Shown here: positions 8,728-18,427 of the stretch, piece by piece | How the letters are laid out: each line of letters opens with the position of its first letter | Numbering within the stretch: position 1 is the stretch's first letter | Assembly: GCF_900116665.1 (NCBI RefSeq) | Contig: NZ_FPBK01000001.1 | Coordinates: 434,001 to 498,000 of the forward strand | Reading direction: 5' to 3' | Source: Pustulibacterium marinum | GTDB taxonomy: Bacteria; Bacteroidota; Bacteroidia; Flavobacteriales; Flavobacteriaceae | Length of the DNA stretch: 64,000 nt | Translations under genes and position numbers: made by a program | The notes under the pieces: model-generated | What the model saw: the letters and a program-made list of their open reading frames with translations, nothing else | Databases searched by the model: none | What the model was told of the DNA's origin: nothing

Positions 8728-9477
8728 ATGAAAGTGAAAACAATTCTGGTTTCGCAACCGGAACCTAAAGTAGAGCACTCCCCGTATTCACAGCTTGTAG
8801 AGAAGCAAAAAGTAAAAGTTGATTTCAGACCTTTTATACATGTAGAAGGAGTAGATGCAAAGGACGTTAGACATCAGAAAATAGATCTTTCTAAATTCAC
8901 TGCGATTATTCTAACGAGTAGAAATGCTGTAGATCATTTTTTTAGAGTAGCGGAAGAAATGCGATTTAAAGTACCAGACAGTATGAAGTACTTTTGTCAA
9001 TCGGAAGCTGTAGCTTATTATCTTCAAAAGTATGTGGTGTACAGAAAACGTAAAATCTATGTGGGTAAAAGAACATTTGCAGAGTTAGCTCCAAGTATTA
9101 AAAAATACAAGGATGAAAAATTCTTATTGCCATCTTCTGATGTTTTAAAAGATGATGTTCCTGCTACATTAGACAAGTTGAAAGTAAACTGGACAAGAGG
9201 AGTTTTCTACAAAACCGTAATAAGTGATCTTTCTGATTTGAAAGATGTTTATTATGATATTTTAGTATTCTTTAGCCCGTCTGGCATAGAGTCTCTATTT
9301 CATAATTTTTCGGATTTCAAGCAAAACGATACCCGAATTGCAGTATTTGGAAACACGACTCAAAAAGCAGCGGAAGAAGCTGGTTTGAGAATTGATATCA
9401 AAGCACCAGCTCCTGATACACCATCGATGACCATGGCTTTGGAAAAATATATTGTTGAAGTAAATAAAACGAAATAA
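8728..9477 (+). CDS. hemD: Uroporphyrinogen-III synthase
   Basis: This enzyme cyclises hydroxymethylbilane with inversion of ring D to give uroporphyrinogen III in haem synthesis. The 249-residue protein shows the two alpha/beta-lobe pattern: IILTSRNAVDHFF in lobe 1, ILVFFSPSGIESL in lobe 2, and GNTTQKAAEEAGL near the C terminus. HemD is poorly conserved, but these turns are characteristic. The gene ends just before a symmetrical hairpin shared with the convergent pckA gene. Confidence 0.88.
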   Translation: MKVKTILVSQPEPKVEHSPYSQLVEKQKVKVDFRPFIHVEGVDAKDVRHQKIDLSKFTAIILTSRNAVDHFFRVAEEMRFKVPDSMKYFCQSEAVAYYLQKYVVYRKRKIYVGKRTFAELAPSIKKYKDEKFLLPSSDVLKDDVPATLDKLKVNWTRGVFYKTVISDLSDLKDVYYDILVFFSPSGIESLFHNFSDFKQNDTRIAVFGNTTQKAAEEAGLRIDIKAPAPDTPSMTMALEKYIVEVNKTK

Positions 9478-9492
9478 CGTTTTAAATAGATA

Positions 9493-9522
9493 AGAAAAGG
9501 TTGCCACTTGGCAACCTTTTCT
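9493..9522. terminator. Bidirectional terminator between hemD and pckA
   Basis: A 13-base perfect stem, AGAAAAGGTTGCC (9493-9505) with GGCAACCTTTTCT (9510-9522), encloses a 4-base loop. The A and T runs on its arms suit termination in both directions between convergent genes. Confidence 0.85.
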
Positions 9523-9546
9523 ACATCCTCTATTAACTAAATTCAA

Positions 9547-11157
9547 CTAATAAGGGCCGCCGGCCATTATTTCTTTACTTGCATACGATTCAAATTTTTT
9601 AAAGTTGGCTTTAAAAGCCTCAACTAATTGAGTAGCCTTTTTTTGATATGCATTTTTATCTTCCCATGTTTCTTGTGGATCTAAAATATAGGAAGGTACT
9701 CCCTCACATTTTTTAGGAACAGAAAGGTGAAAGAAAGGATCTTTCATATAGTCTTCATTCCCTAAATTATTTAAAGAGCCGTTTAATGCAGCGTTGATCA
9801 TTGCTCTGGTATACGTTAGCTTCATTCGATGACCAGTTCCGTATGGTCCTGCAGTCCATCCAGTGTTCACAAGCCAAACATTTACATTGTTTATCTTTAT
9901 TTTTTCACTGAGCATCTCTGCATATTCCGTTGGGTGTAGCGGCATAAACGGTGCTCCAAAGCAAGCAGAAAAACTAGGTGTAGGTTCGTTGATTCCTTCC
10001 TCGGTTCCAGCAACTTTTGCGGTATAGCCAGATATAAAATGATACGCAGCTTGCTCTGGTGTAAGTTTTGAAATGGGAGGAAGCACACCAAACGCATCAG
10101 CTGTTAAAAAGAATATATTCTTTGGATTCTCTCCTATCGAAGGTTTTTGAAAGTTTTTTATAAAATTGATTGGGTAGCTAACTCTTGTATTCTGCGTAAT
10201 GCTGTCATTAGTAAAATCAACTGAACCATCTTTCTGAAGTATTACATTTTCTAAAAGTGCCCCTTCTTTTATGGCTTCAAATATTTCAGGTTCTTTTTCT
10301 TTAGAAAGGTTGAGCACTTTTGCATAACAACCTCCTTCAAAATTGAAAATGGTGTTTTCAGGAGTCCAGCCGTGTTCGTCATCACCTATCAATCTGCGGT
10401 TTGGATCTGCAGATAAAGTTGTTTTACCAGTTCCGGAAAGGCCAAAGAAAATAGCGGTATCGTCATCTTTTCCTACGTTTGCACTACAATGCATTGGCAT
10501 TACATGATGATTTTTTGGAAGTAGAAAGTTAAGTGCAGAAAAAATTCCTTTTTTTATTTCTCCAGTGTATCCAGAACCCCCTATGAGAACTACTTTACGA
10601 GTAAAGTTAATAATTGAGAAATTGTGTTGTCTTGTACCGTCTTTTTCCGGACTAGCCATGAATTCTGGTGCATTGATTACCGTCCATTCAGGATCAAATA
10701 CTTCTAGCTCATTTTCGGTAGGTTCAATAAACATGTTGTACACAAAAAGATTGCTCCAAGGATAATCTGTAATAAATCGAATGCTGGTTTGATACTTTTT
10801 TTCAGCACATGCAAAAGCATCTCTTACATACAATTCTTTTTGGGAAAGGTAAGAAACCATTTTACCGTAAAGCTTGTCAAACTGTTTACTGTCAAAAGGA
10901 ATATTGATATCTCCCCACCAAACGGTATCTTTTGTGATTTCGTCTTTAACAATAAAACGATCTTTAGGAGAACGACCGGTAAATGCACCTGTGTTAATGG
11001 CAAGTGTTCCATTGCGGGTAACGACCCCGAGGTCTTTTTTCAAAGTAATTTCCTGTAGTTTTTCAGGAGTTAATTGATAATGTTGTAAACCACCAATGAT
11101 TCCTAAATACTCCAGAGAAATTTCGTGTTTGGTAATTGCTGACGTTGGCATATACAT
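9547..11157 (-). CDS. pckA: Phosphoenolpyruvate carboxykinase (ATP)
   Basis: This enzyme converts oxaloacetate and ATP to phosphoenolpyruvate, CO2 and ADP, the entry step of gluconeogenesis. The kinase-1a P-loop GLSGTGKTTLS is present, with the metal site region LIGDDEHGW and the substrate site NTGWTAGPYGTG. At 536 residues it matches ATP-type PEPCK. Starts at 11157 and 11151 are both possible (MYMPTS or MPTS). A strong promoter, TTG-N17-TACATTTG, lies directly upstream. Confidence 0.96.
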   Translation of the reverse strand: MYMPTSAITKHEISLEYLGIIGGLQHYQLTPEKLQEITLKKDLGVVTRNGTLAINTGAFTGRSPKDRFIVKDEITKDTVWWGDINIPFDSKQFDKLYGKMVSYLSQKELYVRDAFACAEKKYQTSIRFITDYPWSNLFVYNMFIEPTENELEVFDPEWTVINAPEFMASPEKDGTRQHNFSIINFTRKVVLIGGSGYTGEIKKGIFSALNFLLPKNHHVMPMHCSANVGKDDDTAIFFGLSGTGKTTLSADPNRRLIGDDEHGWTPENTIFNFEGGCYAKVLNLSKEKEPEIFEAIKEGALLENVILQKDGSVDFTNDSITQNTRVSYPINFIKNFQKPSIGENPKNIFFLTADAFGVLPPISKLTPEQAAYHFISGYTAKVAGTEEGINEPTPSFSACFGAPFMPLHPTEYAEMLSEKIKINNVNVWLVNTGWTAGPYGTGHRMKLTYTRAMINAALNGSLNNLGNEDYMKDPFFHLSVPKKCEGVPSYILDPQETWEDKNAYQKKATQLVEAFKANFKKFESYASKEIMAGGPY

Positions 11158-11179
11158 TTGTTTGTTGTGTTTGTACTAG

Positions 11180-11207
11180 CAAATGTATAGAAATATTAGA
11201 ACTACAA
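11180..11207 (-). promoter_or_regulatory. Promoter of pckA (-33 and -7)
   Basis: On the minus strand, TTG (11207-11205) is followed after 17 bases by TACATTTG (11187-11180), a full match to the Bacteroidota sigma-A consensus. The transcript would start near 11174, about 17 bases before the ATG. Confidence 0.65.
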
Positions 11208-11242
11208 CGTTTGAAATATGTTTTTAATTGCTATTTTGCTAT

Positions 11243-11626
11243 CTATTTCTTCCAGTAGCTGTATGCCAATGCAGCCCATCCGGCAATTAAAAAGAGTCCG
11301 CCAACTGGAGTAATTGGTCCAAGAAATGAAATGTCTACAGAAAATTTACTTTTAAAAGTAAGTAGGTAAATGGAACCTGAAAAGAACAAAATTCCAATTA
11401 AAAATAGCACACTTATAATTTTTTGCTGCCTAGGTTTGATTTTTGAAAGACCTAAGAAAAGGAGTGCAAATACATGGTACATTTGATAGCGTATTCCGGT
11501 TTCATAAGTTGCCACGGCATCTGCATCTACAATTTTTTTTAAACCATGAGCTCCAAAGGCGCCTAGAATAACGGTAAGCATTCCTAGAAAAGCAGCGGTA
11601 GTAAGAATATATTTTTGAGTTTTCAT
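11243..11626 (-). CDS. DUF423 family membrane protein
   Basis: This 127-residue protein has four membrane helices. The motif FGAHGLKK near residues 24-31 and the GIRYQMYHVFALL segment are diagnostic of DUF423 (E. coli YgdD relatives). The role is unknown. It lies 85 bases from the divergent start of pckA's upstream region and reads in the same direction, but pckA's own promoter lies between them. Confidence 0.88.
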   Translation of the reverse strand: MKTQKYILTTAAFLGMLTVILGAFGAHGLKKIVDADAVATYETGIRYQMYHVFALLFLGLSKIKPRQQKIISVLFLIGILFFSGSIYLLTFKSKFSVDISFLGPITPVGGLFLIAGWAALAYSYWKK

Positions 11627-11721
11627 GAAATCATTTTTTATAAATATAACAATTCATTAAATTGAAGTTATATTTAGAACAATTAGTTGCAACAAAGTTA
11701 CATAAGAAATAAGATACAAAC

Positions 11722-13092
11722 ATGAGAAATATTGTGATATTCGGAGCTGGAAAATCAACTGCATACCTTTTAAACTATTTTGTGGTTCATGCGGTTGATC
11801 AATTACTTCACATACAGGTTATTGATAGAGATTTTAGATCGATTCCAGAAACCATTAAAGAGAGCAAGCATGTCACACTTATAAAGTTAGATATTTTTCA
11901 AATAGAAGATGTCCAAAAATATATTTCCAATTCAGCCATTGTAGTTTCTATGTTACCAGCACGTTTGCATATTCATATTGCAAAACTTTGTGTTACTCAC
12001 AAAAGACACTTGGTTACGGCTTCTTACATCAGTGATGAAATGATGGCTTTGGATGCTGCTGTTAAAGAAAATGGACTTGTTTTTATGAATGAAATAGGAC
12101 TCGACCCCGGTTTAGACCATATGAGTGCTATGAGAGAAATCGATTCCATAAGAGACAACGGTGGGAAAATGTTGTTGTTTGAGTCTTTCTGTGGTGGACT
12201 TGTAGCTCCGGAATCCGATACTAATTTATGGAATTACAAGTTTACCTGGAATCCAAGAAATGTAGTTTTAGCTGGGCAAGGTGGCGCTGCAAAATTCATT
12301 CAAGAAGGTACTTATAAATACATTCCATATCACAAATTATTTAGAAGAACTGAATTTCTTCAAATTAAAGACTATGGGAGTTTTGAAGCGTATGCGAATA
12401 GAGATTCTCTAAAATATAGGTCCGTTTATGGGTTAGATGATGTACTTACGTTGTATCGTGGTACTATGAGAAGAGTTGGTTTTTCAAGGGCTTGGAATTT
12501 GTTTGTGCAATTGGGATTAACCGATGATTCTTTTCAAATTGAAAACTCCGAAGGTATGAGTTATCGCAATTTTCTTAATTTATTCTTGGCCTATTCACCA
12601 ACTGATTCTGTAGAATTGAAGTTGCGACACTACCTTAAAATAGATCAAGATGATATTGTATGGCAAAAGCTGGTAGAACTTGGTTTGTTTGATGATTTCA
12701 GGAAAATAAAGACACAAAGTGGAACACCCGCGCAAATACTTCAAGAGATATTGGAAGCAAGTTGGAGTTTGGCTTCCCACGATAAAGATATGATTGTGAT
12801 GTATCACAAATTTGGATATGAAAAAGATGGCGAAAAAGCACAATTGGATACCAGTATGGTGGTGATTGGTGAAAATCAAACATACACAGCTATGGCCAAG
12901 ACCGTTGGTTTGCCTGTGGCTATTGCTACACTGTTGATTTTGAATAAAAAAATTACCACTCCGGGCGTTCAATTGCCTATTCATAAGGAGGTTTATAGCA
13001 AAGTTTTAGAAGAATTAGAAGACCATAATATTTTATTCACAACCCAAAAGACGGCTTACATGGGCTATAACCCCGATAACGTATTTGGATAA
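11722..13092 (+). CDS. Saccharopine dehydrogenase-like NAD(P)-dependent oxidoreductase
   Basis: This is a Rossmann-fold enzyme with the N terminus MRNIVIFGAGKSTAYLL (GxGxxx), VVSMLPARLHIHIAKLC and the catalytic-domain turn NEIGLDPGLDHMSA. These match the saccharopine dehydrogenase family, with an extended C-terminal domain. It could act in lysine degradation (saccharopine to 2-aminoadipate semialdehyde or to glutamate plus semialdehyde). The following Lrp-type regulator gene fits an amino-acid role, but the exact substrate is not proved by the sequence. Confidence 0.88.
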   Translation: MRNIVIFGAGKSTAYLLNYFVVHAVDQLLHIQVIDRDFRSIPETIKESKHVTLIKLDIFQIEDVQKYISNSAIVVSMLPARLHIHIAKLCVTHKRHLVTASYISDEMMALDAAVKENGLVFMNEIGLDPGLDHMSAMREIDSIRDNGGKMLLFESFCGGLVAPESDTNLWNYKFTWNPRNVVLAGQGGAAKFIQEGTYKYIPYHKLFRRTEFLQIKDYGSFEAYANRDSLKYRSVYGLDDVLTLYRGTMRRVGFSRAWNLFVQLGLTDDSFQIENSEGMSYRNFLNLFLAYSPTDSVELKLRHYLKIDQDDIVWQKLVELGLFDDFRKIKTQSGTPAQILQEILEASWSLASHDKDMIVMYHKFGYEKDGEKAQLDTSMVVIGENQTYTAMAKTVGLPVAIATLLILNKKITTPGVQLPIHKEVYSKVLEELEDHNILFTTQKTAYMGYNPDNVFG

Positions 13093-13236
13093 TAGCAATC
13101 AATTTTAATAAAATTTTACCTTTTTGTATAAAATCAGATGTTTTAATGATGATTTTACAAAAATTTAATATATCCATGCGCTTCTCTTTCATTTTTGAAT
13201 TAAATGTGTACTTTTAGCTCTAAATTTAAATAAATA

Positions 13237-13707
13237 ATGAAGTCTGAAAGTAATATTGTAACTATTGATGGAATTGATAAAGAAATTCTACGCTATCTCA
13301 TGGAAGATGCTAGAAAACCAATTCTTGAGATAGCCAGAAATATTGGAATTTCTGGAGCTGCAATACATCAGCGACTGCGAAAACTGGAACAAAGCGGGCT
13401 ACTTGCAGGTTCAAAATTTGTTGTAAATCCAAAAGTTTTAGGATATTCTACCATGGCATTCGTTGGTATTTATCTTGACAAAGCAATGCGAAATCCAGAA
13501 GCTGTTAAAGTTTTAGAAGAAATTCCGGAAGTTTTGGAATGCCATTACACTACAGGAAATTGGAGTATTTTGGTGAAAATTCTTTGTAAAGATAATGAGC
13601 ATTTAATGAATGTTCTAAATCATAAAATACAATCTATTGAAGGGGTTTCACGTACTGAAACCTTCATCTCTCTTGATCAACAAATAGACCGACAAATAGG
13701 TATTTAA
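13237..13707 (+). CDS. Lrp/AsnC-family transcriptional regulator
   Basis: This 156-residue regulator has an N-terminal winged HTH (IDKEILRYLMEDARKP, then IGISGAAIHQRLRKLEQSG) and a C-terminal RAM ligand-binding domain with the strand-turn VLECHYTTGNWSILVK. Such proteins form octamers that sense amino acids. Its position between a saccharopine dehydrogenase-like gene and tyrS suggests amino-acid metabolism, although it may act elsewhere. Confidence 0.92.
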   Translation: MKSESNIVTIDGIDKEILRYLMEDARKPILEIARNIGISGAAIHQRLRKLEQSGLLAGSKFVVNPKVLGYSTMAFVGIYLDKAMRNPEAVKVLEEIPEVLECHYTTGNWSILVKILCKDNEHLMNVLNHKIQSIEGVSRTETFISLDQQIDRQIGI

Positions 13708-13711
13708 ATTC

Positions 13712-13742
13712 TTGAAAGAACTAGGCAAATCCATTATATTTG
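13712..13742 (+). promoter_or_regulatory. Promoter of tyrS
   Basis: TTG (13712-13714), a 20-base spacer and TATATTTG (13735-13742) match the Bacteroidota -33/-7 pattern. The transcript would start near 13748, about 17 bases before the ATG at 13765. Confidence 0.5.
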
Positions 13743-13764
13743 CTGCTTATCAAAAAAGAATACA

Positions 13765-15060
13765 ATGTCTAAAAATTTTGTTGAAGAACTTACCTGGAGG
13801 GGCATGATTCACGATGTGATGCCCGGAGCTGAAGAACATTTAATGGAAGGTATGCGTGCTGCTTATGTGGGGATAGATCCTACAGCAGATTCATTACACA
13901 TTGGTCACTTAGTGGGTGTAATGATGTTGAAGCATTTCCAGGAATGCGGCCATAAACCATATGCGTTGGTAGGTGGTGCAACAGGAATGATCGGAGATCC
14001 ATCAGGAAAATCAAACGAAAGGAATTTATTAGACGAAGCTACGTTACGTCACAATCAAAATGCTATTAGAGAGCAATTATCGCGCTTTTTAGATTTTGAT
14101 TCAGATGCTCCAAACGCTGCAAAATTGGTTAATAATTACGATTGGATGAAGAACTTTTCGTTCTTAGAATTCATTCGTGACGTCGGGAAACACATTACCG
14201 TAAACTACATGATGGCCAAAGATTCTGTAAAGAAACGTTTGTCTTCAGAGTCTGCAGAAGGTATGAGTTTTACTGAGTTTACTTATCAATTGGTACAAGG
14301 GTATGATTTCCTCCATTTATACAGAGATGCAGATTGTACACTACAAATGGGTGGTAGCGATCAGTGGGGAAATATTACTACGGGAACTGAGTTGATTAGA
14401 AGAATCGGCGGCGGAAAAGCGTATGCAATGACGTGTCCATTGATTACCAAAGCAGACGGAACCAAGTTTGGAAAAACTGCAGGTGGAAATATTTGGTTAG
14501 ATGCTGAAAGAACTTCGCCATATAAATTCTACCAATACTGGTTGAATACCTCTGATGAAGATGCTGAAAAATACATTAAGATTTTCACATTCTTGTCTAA
14601 GGAAGAAATTGAAGCTTTAATTGCAGAACATAGAGAAGCGCCACATGCAAGAGCACTTCAGAAAAAATTAGCAGAAGAAGTAACCATTATGGTGCATTCT
14701 GAAGCGGAATTGGTAAAAGCTCAAAAAGCGTCTGATATTTTATTCGGAAAATCAACTTCTGAAGATTTGAAAGAATTGGATGAAAAAACGTTTTTAGATG
14801 TTTTTGAAGGTGTCCCGCAAGCAGAAGTAACCATGGCTGATGTAGAAGAAGGATTGGATATGATTGGCGCTTTGGCGGCTAAAACCAACTTTTTAGATTC
14901 TAATGGAGCTGCGCGTCGTGAGTTAAAGCAAAATGCAATTTCGGTAAATAAAGAAAAAGTAAAAGAAGATTTTACCATTACTAAAGAAGATTTGATCAAC
15001 AACAAATTTGTGTTATTGCAAAAAGGAAAGAAAAACTATTACGTTTTGGTAGTGAAGTAA
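13765..15060 (+). CDS. tyrS: Tyrosyl-tRNA synthetase
   Basis: This class Ic synthetase charges tRNA-Tyr. The HIGH signature appears as HIGHLVG (about residues 47-53), GGSDQWGN forms part of the tyrosine site, and the KMSKS loop appears as KFGKT in [15 protein letters not shown]-terminal S4-like RNA-binding domain occupies roughly residues 365-430. The length of 431 residues is normal. It is followed by a strong terminator. Confidence 0.96.
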   Translation: MSKNFVEELTWRGMIHDVMPGAEEHLMEGMRAAYVGIDPTADSLHIGHLVGVMMLKHFQECGHKPYALVGGATGMIGDPSGKSNERNLLDEATLRHNQNAIREQLSRFLDFDSDAPNAAKLVNNYDWMKNFSFLEFIRDVGKHITVNYMMAKDSVKKRLSSESAEGMSFTEFTYQLVQGYDFLHLYRDADCTLQMGGSDQWGNITTGTELIRRIGGGKAYAMTCPLITKADGTKFGKTAGGNIWLDAERTSPYKFYQYWLNTSDEDAEKYIKIFTFLSKEEIEALIAEHREAPHARALQKKLAEEVTIMVHSEAELVKAQKASDILFGKSTSEDLKELDEKTFLDVFEGVPQAEVTMADVEEGLDMIGALAAKTNFLDSNGAARRELKQNAISVNKEKVKEDFTITKEDLINNKFVLLQKGKKNYYVLVVK

Positions 15061-15084
15061 TTTCTGAAGAAATATAATATCAAT

Positions 15085-15111
15085 AATCCCGTCGTTTGGC
15101 GGGATTTTTTT
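15085..15111 (+). terminator. Terminator of tyrS
   Basis: The stem AATCCCG (15085-15091) pairs with CGGGATT (15100-15106), and a run of seven T follows. It also lies between the convergent tyrS and LuxE-like genes. Confidence 0.85.
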
Positions 15112-15123
15112 ATGACTAAAATT

Positions 15124-16101
15124 TTACAAAACCATCAAATTACAACCGCGAATATCCGAATTATCAAATCGGCCAATCACTTCAAAACTACCGTCTTCAT
15201 ACACTTTTCCTAAGTCTTGCGTAGCGATAAAAGAACACGAATTTACATTGGCTAAATCAATAACATTGATACCTCCAGTTTTTCCTATAGGTTGCAAAGT
15301 AAGGGCATCTTCAGTATCTCTCGTTAAAATTTTCATCCAGGGCGATGGCTCAAAAATACCTTTTCCTTTAGAATATCCTTGCGCTAATAATTCGGTCATT
15401 CCGTATTCTGAATGAATGTGCTCAACTCCAAAACCTTCGGCGAGAACTTGATGCAATTCGGCACGAATCATTTCTTTTCGTTTACCTTTCATACCGCCAG
15501 TTTCCATAACAATGGTGTTTTTAAGGCTGAATTGATGCGCTTCAATCAAATCTAACAACGCAAAAGAAACACCGATCAACAATACTTTTTGTCCGCTTTC
15601 ATCTAAAGCAATTAATTTATCTTTCAACTCTTCTAAATTGTGAAGGTAAAAACCGCTTTCAGGATTATTGGATTGTTTGATGAGATCATCTACCATGTAA
15701 ATTAAAGAAGAACCTGTTCGTTCTAAATAAGAAGGTAAAAGCGCTAGAATGGCATAGTCTTCAACATCGCCATAGAAATGTTTGAATCCTTTTCTAAAAC
15801 TTTCTTCGTATACCGAAATATCGGTGACCATGTGTTTACTGGTAACGCTTCCGGTAGTGCCGCTACTGCTAAAGGTTTCTTCAACAGGAGCAATCCCTGA
15901 AAGCACCGCATGACTTTTAAAAAATTGAATGGGTAGAAACGGAATTTTCTCAATAGCATCAACCTTGTCTATATCCGTTTTCAGCAAATCGCAAAACAGT
16001 TTGTAGACTTTATTATTTTGATATTGATGCTGAAATATATTTAAAGAAGCTTGGGTAAAATCAGCTTCCGTTTTAATATCAAAAATAAAGTTGGTGTTCA
16101 T
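15124..16101 (-). CDS. LuxE-like acyl-protein synthetase
   Basis: This is an ANL-superfamily-type protein of the LuxE (acyl-protein synthetase) family. It shows the Ser/Thr/Gly-rich nucleotide loop FSSSGTTGSVTSKH, the tyrosine-glutamate motif HSEYGMTELLAQGYS and the DxRGCN-type C terminus. In lux operons LuxE activates and transfers fatty acids, but no luxC, luxD or luciferase is present here, so the substrate is unknown; activation of a carboxylate for cell-surface or lipid synthesis is possible. I start it at the ATG at 16101, because the upstream TTG at 16122 falls within the -7 element (16120-16127). Confidence 0.8.
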   Translation of the reverse strand: MNTNFIFDIKTEADFTQASLNIFQHQYQNNKVYKLFCDLLKTDIDKVDAIEKIPFLPIQFFKSHAVLSGIAPVEETFSSSGTTGSVTSKHMVTDISVYEESFRKGFKHFYGDVEDYAILALLPSYLERTGSSLIYMVDDLIKQSNNPESGFYLHNLEELKDKLIALDESGQKVLLIGVSFALLDLIEAHQFSLKNTIVMETGGMKGKRKEMIRAELHQVLAEGFGVEHIHSEYGMTELLAQGYSKGKGIFEPSPWMKILTRDTEDALTLQPIGKTGGINVIDLANVNSCSFIATQDLGKVYEDGSFEVIGRFDNSDIRGCNLMVL

Positions 16102-16119
16102 TGCAATTTCTTTGAAAGG

Positions 16120-16127
16120 CAAAATTA
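16120..16127 (-). promoter_or_regulatory. -7 promoter element for the LuxE-like gene
   Basis: The minus strand reads TAATTTTG, an exact TAnnTTTG match 18 bases upstream of the ATG at 16101. It argues against the upstream TTG start. Confidence 0.5.
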
Positions 16128-16135
16128 CTGAAAAT

Positions 16136-16166
16136 AAAAAAGCTTCCCGTTTCTAGGAAGCTTTTT
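16136..16166 (-). terminator. Terminator of the lamin-tail T9SS gene
   Basis: An 11-base stem, AAAAAGCTTCC (16137-16147) with GGAAGCTTTTT (16156-16166), has an 8-base loop. Read on the minus strand it ends in a T run and lies just downstream of the gene that ends at 16190. Confidence 0.85.
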
Positions 16167-16189
16167 GTATGTTGAAATCAACTTATTTC

Positions 16190-18160
16190 TTATTTAATAA
16201 CTAACTTCTGAGTAGAAGAAACTCCATTTTGAGTCACTTTTGCTAAATAAACACCTCTTTTAAGAGCGCTTACATTTATAGTTTCAGTTGTCATTGTATT
16301 CAATACTTGTTTTCCAAGTAAGTTGAAAATTTGAACATTCATTTCACCATCTTGGTTGCTAACAATGTTCAAAGTACCATTTGTTACAGGGTTTGGATAC
16401 ATACTGAAAGAAGCATTTGCAAACTTATCTGTAGACATAGTATTATCATTTTCAAGTCCTGGAGTACCTAGATCTCCATCGCCGTAAGTAGAAGTAGCTT
16501 CAGCCCAGTTAGCTCCATCGTCGTTTGAAGTTGCATCGTAAGCATTAGTTGCTAGTTCCATACTTGCACCGTTTGGATCTGGGAATGTATCACCATTATC
16601 CCAAGTTACTTGATCAATAACGGTTTCAGTACATTCAATAATAATTCCATCTGTTCCATTACCTAGAGAAATAGCAGAACCGTATTCGTAATCAACTGTT
16701 ACATTACCATTTGTAGTAACATCAGCATTTGTTCCTAACACAACATAACCGTTTGCTGGAATAGTAAGCGCAGAAATGGTAAATTCTTCGCCTTCACTAG
16801 CCTCATCTTTAATTACCCAACCTTGCATGTTGATATCACTTGAGGTAGTATTGTATAATTCAAACCACTCACCTTCATTATCATAAACGGCAGATGGGTT
16901 TTGCATAATTTCGGTAATAATAACGTCACCTGCGTTTGCACAAGTTACATCTCCTAAGCAAACAGGGCTTTCTATATATGTTGAAAAGTCACAACTACTA
17001 TCAGATGAGTCTCCTAAAATAGAAACGGTTAAGTTTGTTCCTTCAGCAATATCTGTAATGATAATAGTACCATCTGCATTGGTTGAAGGATCATCACCAC
17101 CAACAATACCATCGTTTACAGTAATAGTGTACGTAGAACTTCCACCTCCTGTAAAATCAATGGTAGCAGTATACGTGTCAATTTCTGATGTAGATGCATC
17201 ACAAGTAGCTGTTTCAGTTCCTAATGAAAGGTCACATGGATTAGCTACGGAAAATGTGATTGTTTGGTTTACTGCAGGTGATATTGCTGTATGGCTATCA
17301 TCAACAAGCTCCATGTAAACCGTATAAGATTCACCATCAACGGTAGAAATGGTTTCATCGTTAAGATCGTATTTCATTGGTTGCGCAACCCCGTTAACCA
17401 TCCAATGGATGTGTCCGTCTCCAGCGCCAACAGCTGCTACATCAAAGTTTTGAGTAGAAACTGAAACTGTAACCAAAGCTGTACCTGATTCAAATTCTTC
17501 ACCATCTAATGGAGCAGTAATAGTTAATACCGGACTAGTAGAACATCCAGTGTATGAACCTAGGTTCGCCCATTCTGTGTCAATATCTGTTACAATCCAC
17601 TCAGAGGTTTCAGCATCTGTACCAAAAGAACCAAGTTCTGTTGCATTTGGACCACAAACCGATGTTTTTCTGGTAAGGGTATGATTTTGAGTTGCTGCAG
17701 AAATTCCCGCTACATCCCAACCACTACCAACATCTCCGCCAAGATCACCAATAATATCTACAATAGTATAGGTGTCAGCAGTAGCTCCCGAAATAGTTAA
17801 GGCAATTGTATCGTCTCCGTTACTTAAGTGCGTAAAAGTTTCATCAGCAACCGCTAAGATGGATGCATCTGCGCTTGGATGAGCAATTACATAAACATCT
17901 CCAGCGGCTAGAATAGTTCCGGCGTCAAAAGAAACGTTGTTTGGGTAATCAAACTGAGAGATTTCATCACAACCATTACTACAGGTAGAAATTGAATAAC
18001 CACTTAGGTCAACATCAGCTCCTGTACCGTTGTAAATTTCCAAAAACTTATTGTTTGAGGATCCTTCAGCATACATGCTAAAATATAGGTCAGATGCATT
18101 TTGACCTAAAGCAATGCCGCTCATAAGGAGTGAGAAAATAAGAAAGTAGATTTTTTTCAT
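16190..18160 (-). CDS. Secreted lamin-tail-domain protein with T9SS type A sorting tail
   Basis: This 656-residue secreted protein has an N-terminal Sec signal (cleavage after ALGQ). A first lamin-tail (LTD) domain follows (KFLEIYNGTGADVDLSGYSI region, about residues 25-190). Ig-like or cadherin-like repeats occupy the middle, a second LTD lies at about 410-560 (VIITEIMQNPS, EWFELYN), and the C terminus is a Por secretion tail (YPNPVTNG ... GVYLAKV). Cys residues cluster in the middle. The type IX system would secrete it to the surface. The role is unknown; LTD proteins often accompany extracellular nucleases, but no nuclease domain is visible. Confidence 0.85.
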   Translation of the reverse strand: MKKIYFLIFSLLMSGIALGQNASDLYFSMYAEGSSNNKFLEIYNGTGADVDLSGYSISTCSNGCDEISQFDYPNNVSFDAGTILAAGDVYVIAHPSADASILAVADETFTHLSNGDDTIALTISGATADTYTIVDIIGDLGGDVGSGWDVAGISAATQNHTLTRKTSVCGPNATELGSFGTDAETSEWIVTDIDTEWANLGSYTGCSTSPVLTITAPLDGEEFESGTALVTVSVSTQNFDVAAVGAGDGHIHWMVNGVAQPMKYDLNDETISTVDGESYTVYMELVDDSHTAISPAVNQTITFSVANPCDLSLGTETATCDASTSEIDTYTATIDFTGGGSSTYTITVNDGIVGGDDPSTNADGTIIITDIAEGTNLTVSILGDSSDSSCDFSTYIESPVCLGDVTCANAGDVIITEIMQNPSAVYDNEGEWFELYNTTSSDINMQGWVIKDEASEGEEFTISALTIPANGYVVLGTNADVTTNGNVTVDYEYGSAISLGNGTDGIIIECTETVIDQVTWDNGDTFPDPNGASMELATNAYDATSNDDGANWAEATSTYGDGDLGTPGLENDNTMSTDKFANASFSMYPNPVTNGTLNIVSNQDGEMNVQIFNLLGKQVLNTMTTETINVSALKRGVYLAKVTQNGVSSTQKLVIK

Positions 18161-18183
18161 AACTTATGCGTTTAAATTTGTTG

Positions 18184-18191
18184 CAAAAATA
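18184..18191 (-). promoter_or_regulatory. -7 promoter element for the lamin-tail gene
   Basis: The minus strand reads TATTTTTG, an exact TAnnTTTG match 23 bases before the ATG at 18160. No clear -33 TTG was found. Confidence 0.4.
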
Positions 18192-18395
18192 GCAAAAATT
18201 GTGAGTGGTTAGCTTTTTATGCTTTGCGTTTAACAATTTGGTAACGACCCGTAATACGGATTTAAAGATTCTTAGAATTTTGTAAGTAACTCTGTTATTT
18301 GTTAAATTAAGATTATCTAAAAATCATGATAGCTTTATGATTTTAAGCTTTAGATTAAAAGAAAGTTAATAGCATTCAAATTTTAATATTATATT

Positions 18396-18403
18396 TACTT
18401 TTG
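18396..18403 (+). promoter_or_regulatory. -7 promoter element for the PhoB-like/PhoR-like pair
   Basis: TACTTTTG matches TAnnTTTG and lies 24 bases before the ATG at 18428. It overlaps a TTG at 18401 that would otherwise be read as an earlier start, which supports the ATG. The rest of the 267-base intergenic stretch (18161-18427) is AT-rich with no other recognised site. Confidence 0.5.
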
Positions 18404-18427
18404 ACGGCATTAACACAACCAAACGTT

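Noticed and set aside
16102-16122. Upstream TTG start for the LuxE-like gene
   Set aside because: It falls within the TAATTTTG -7 element, so it would not be in the mRNA.
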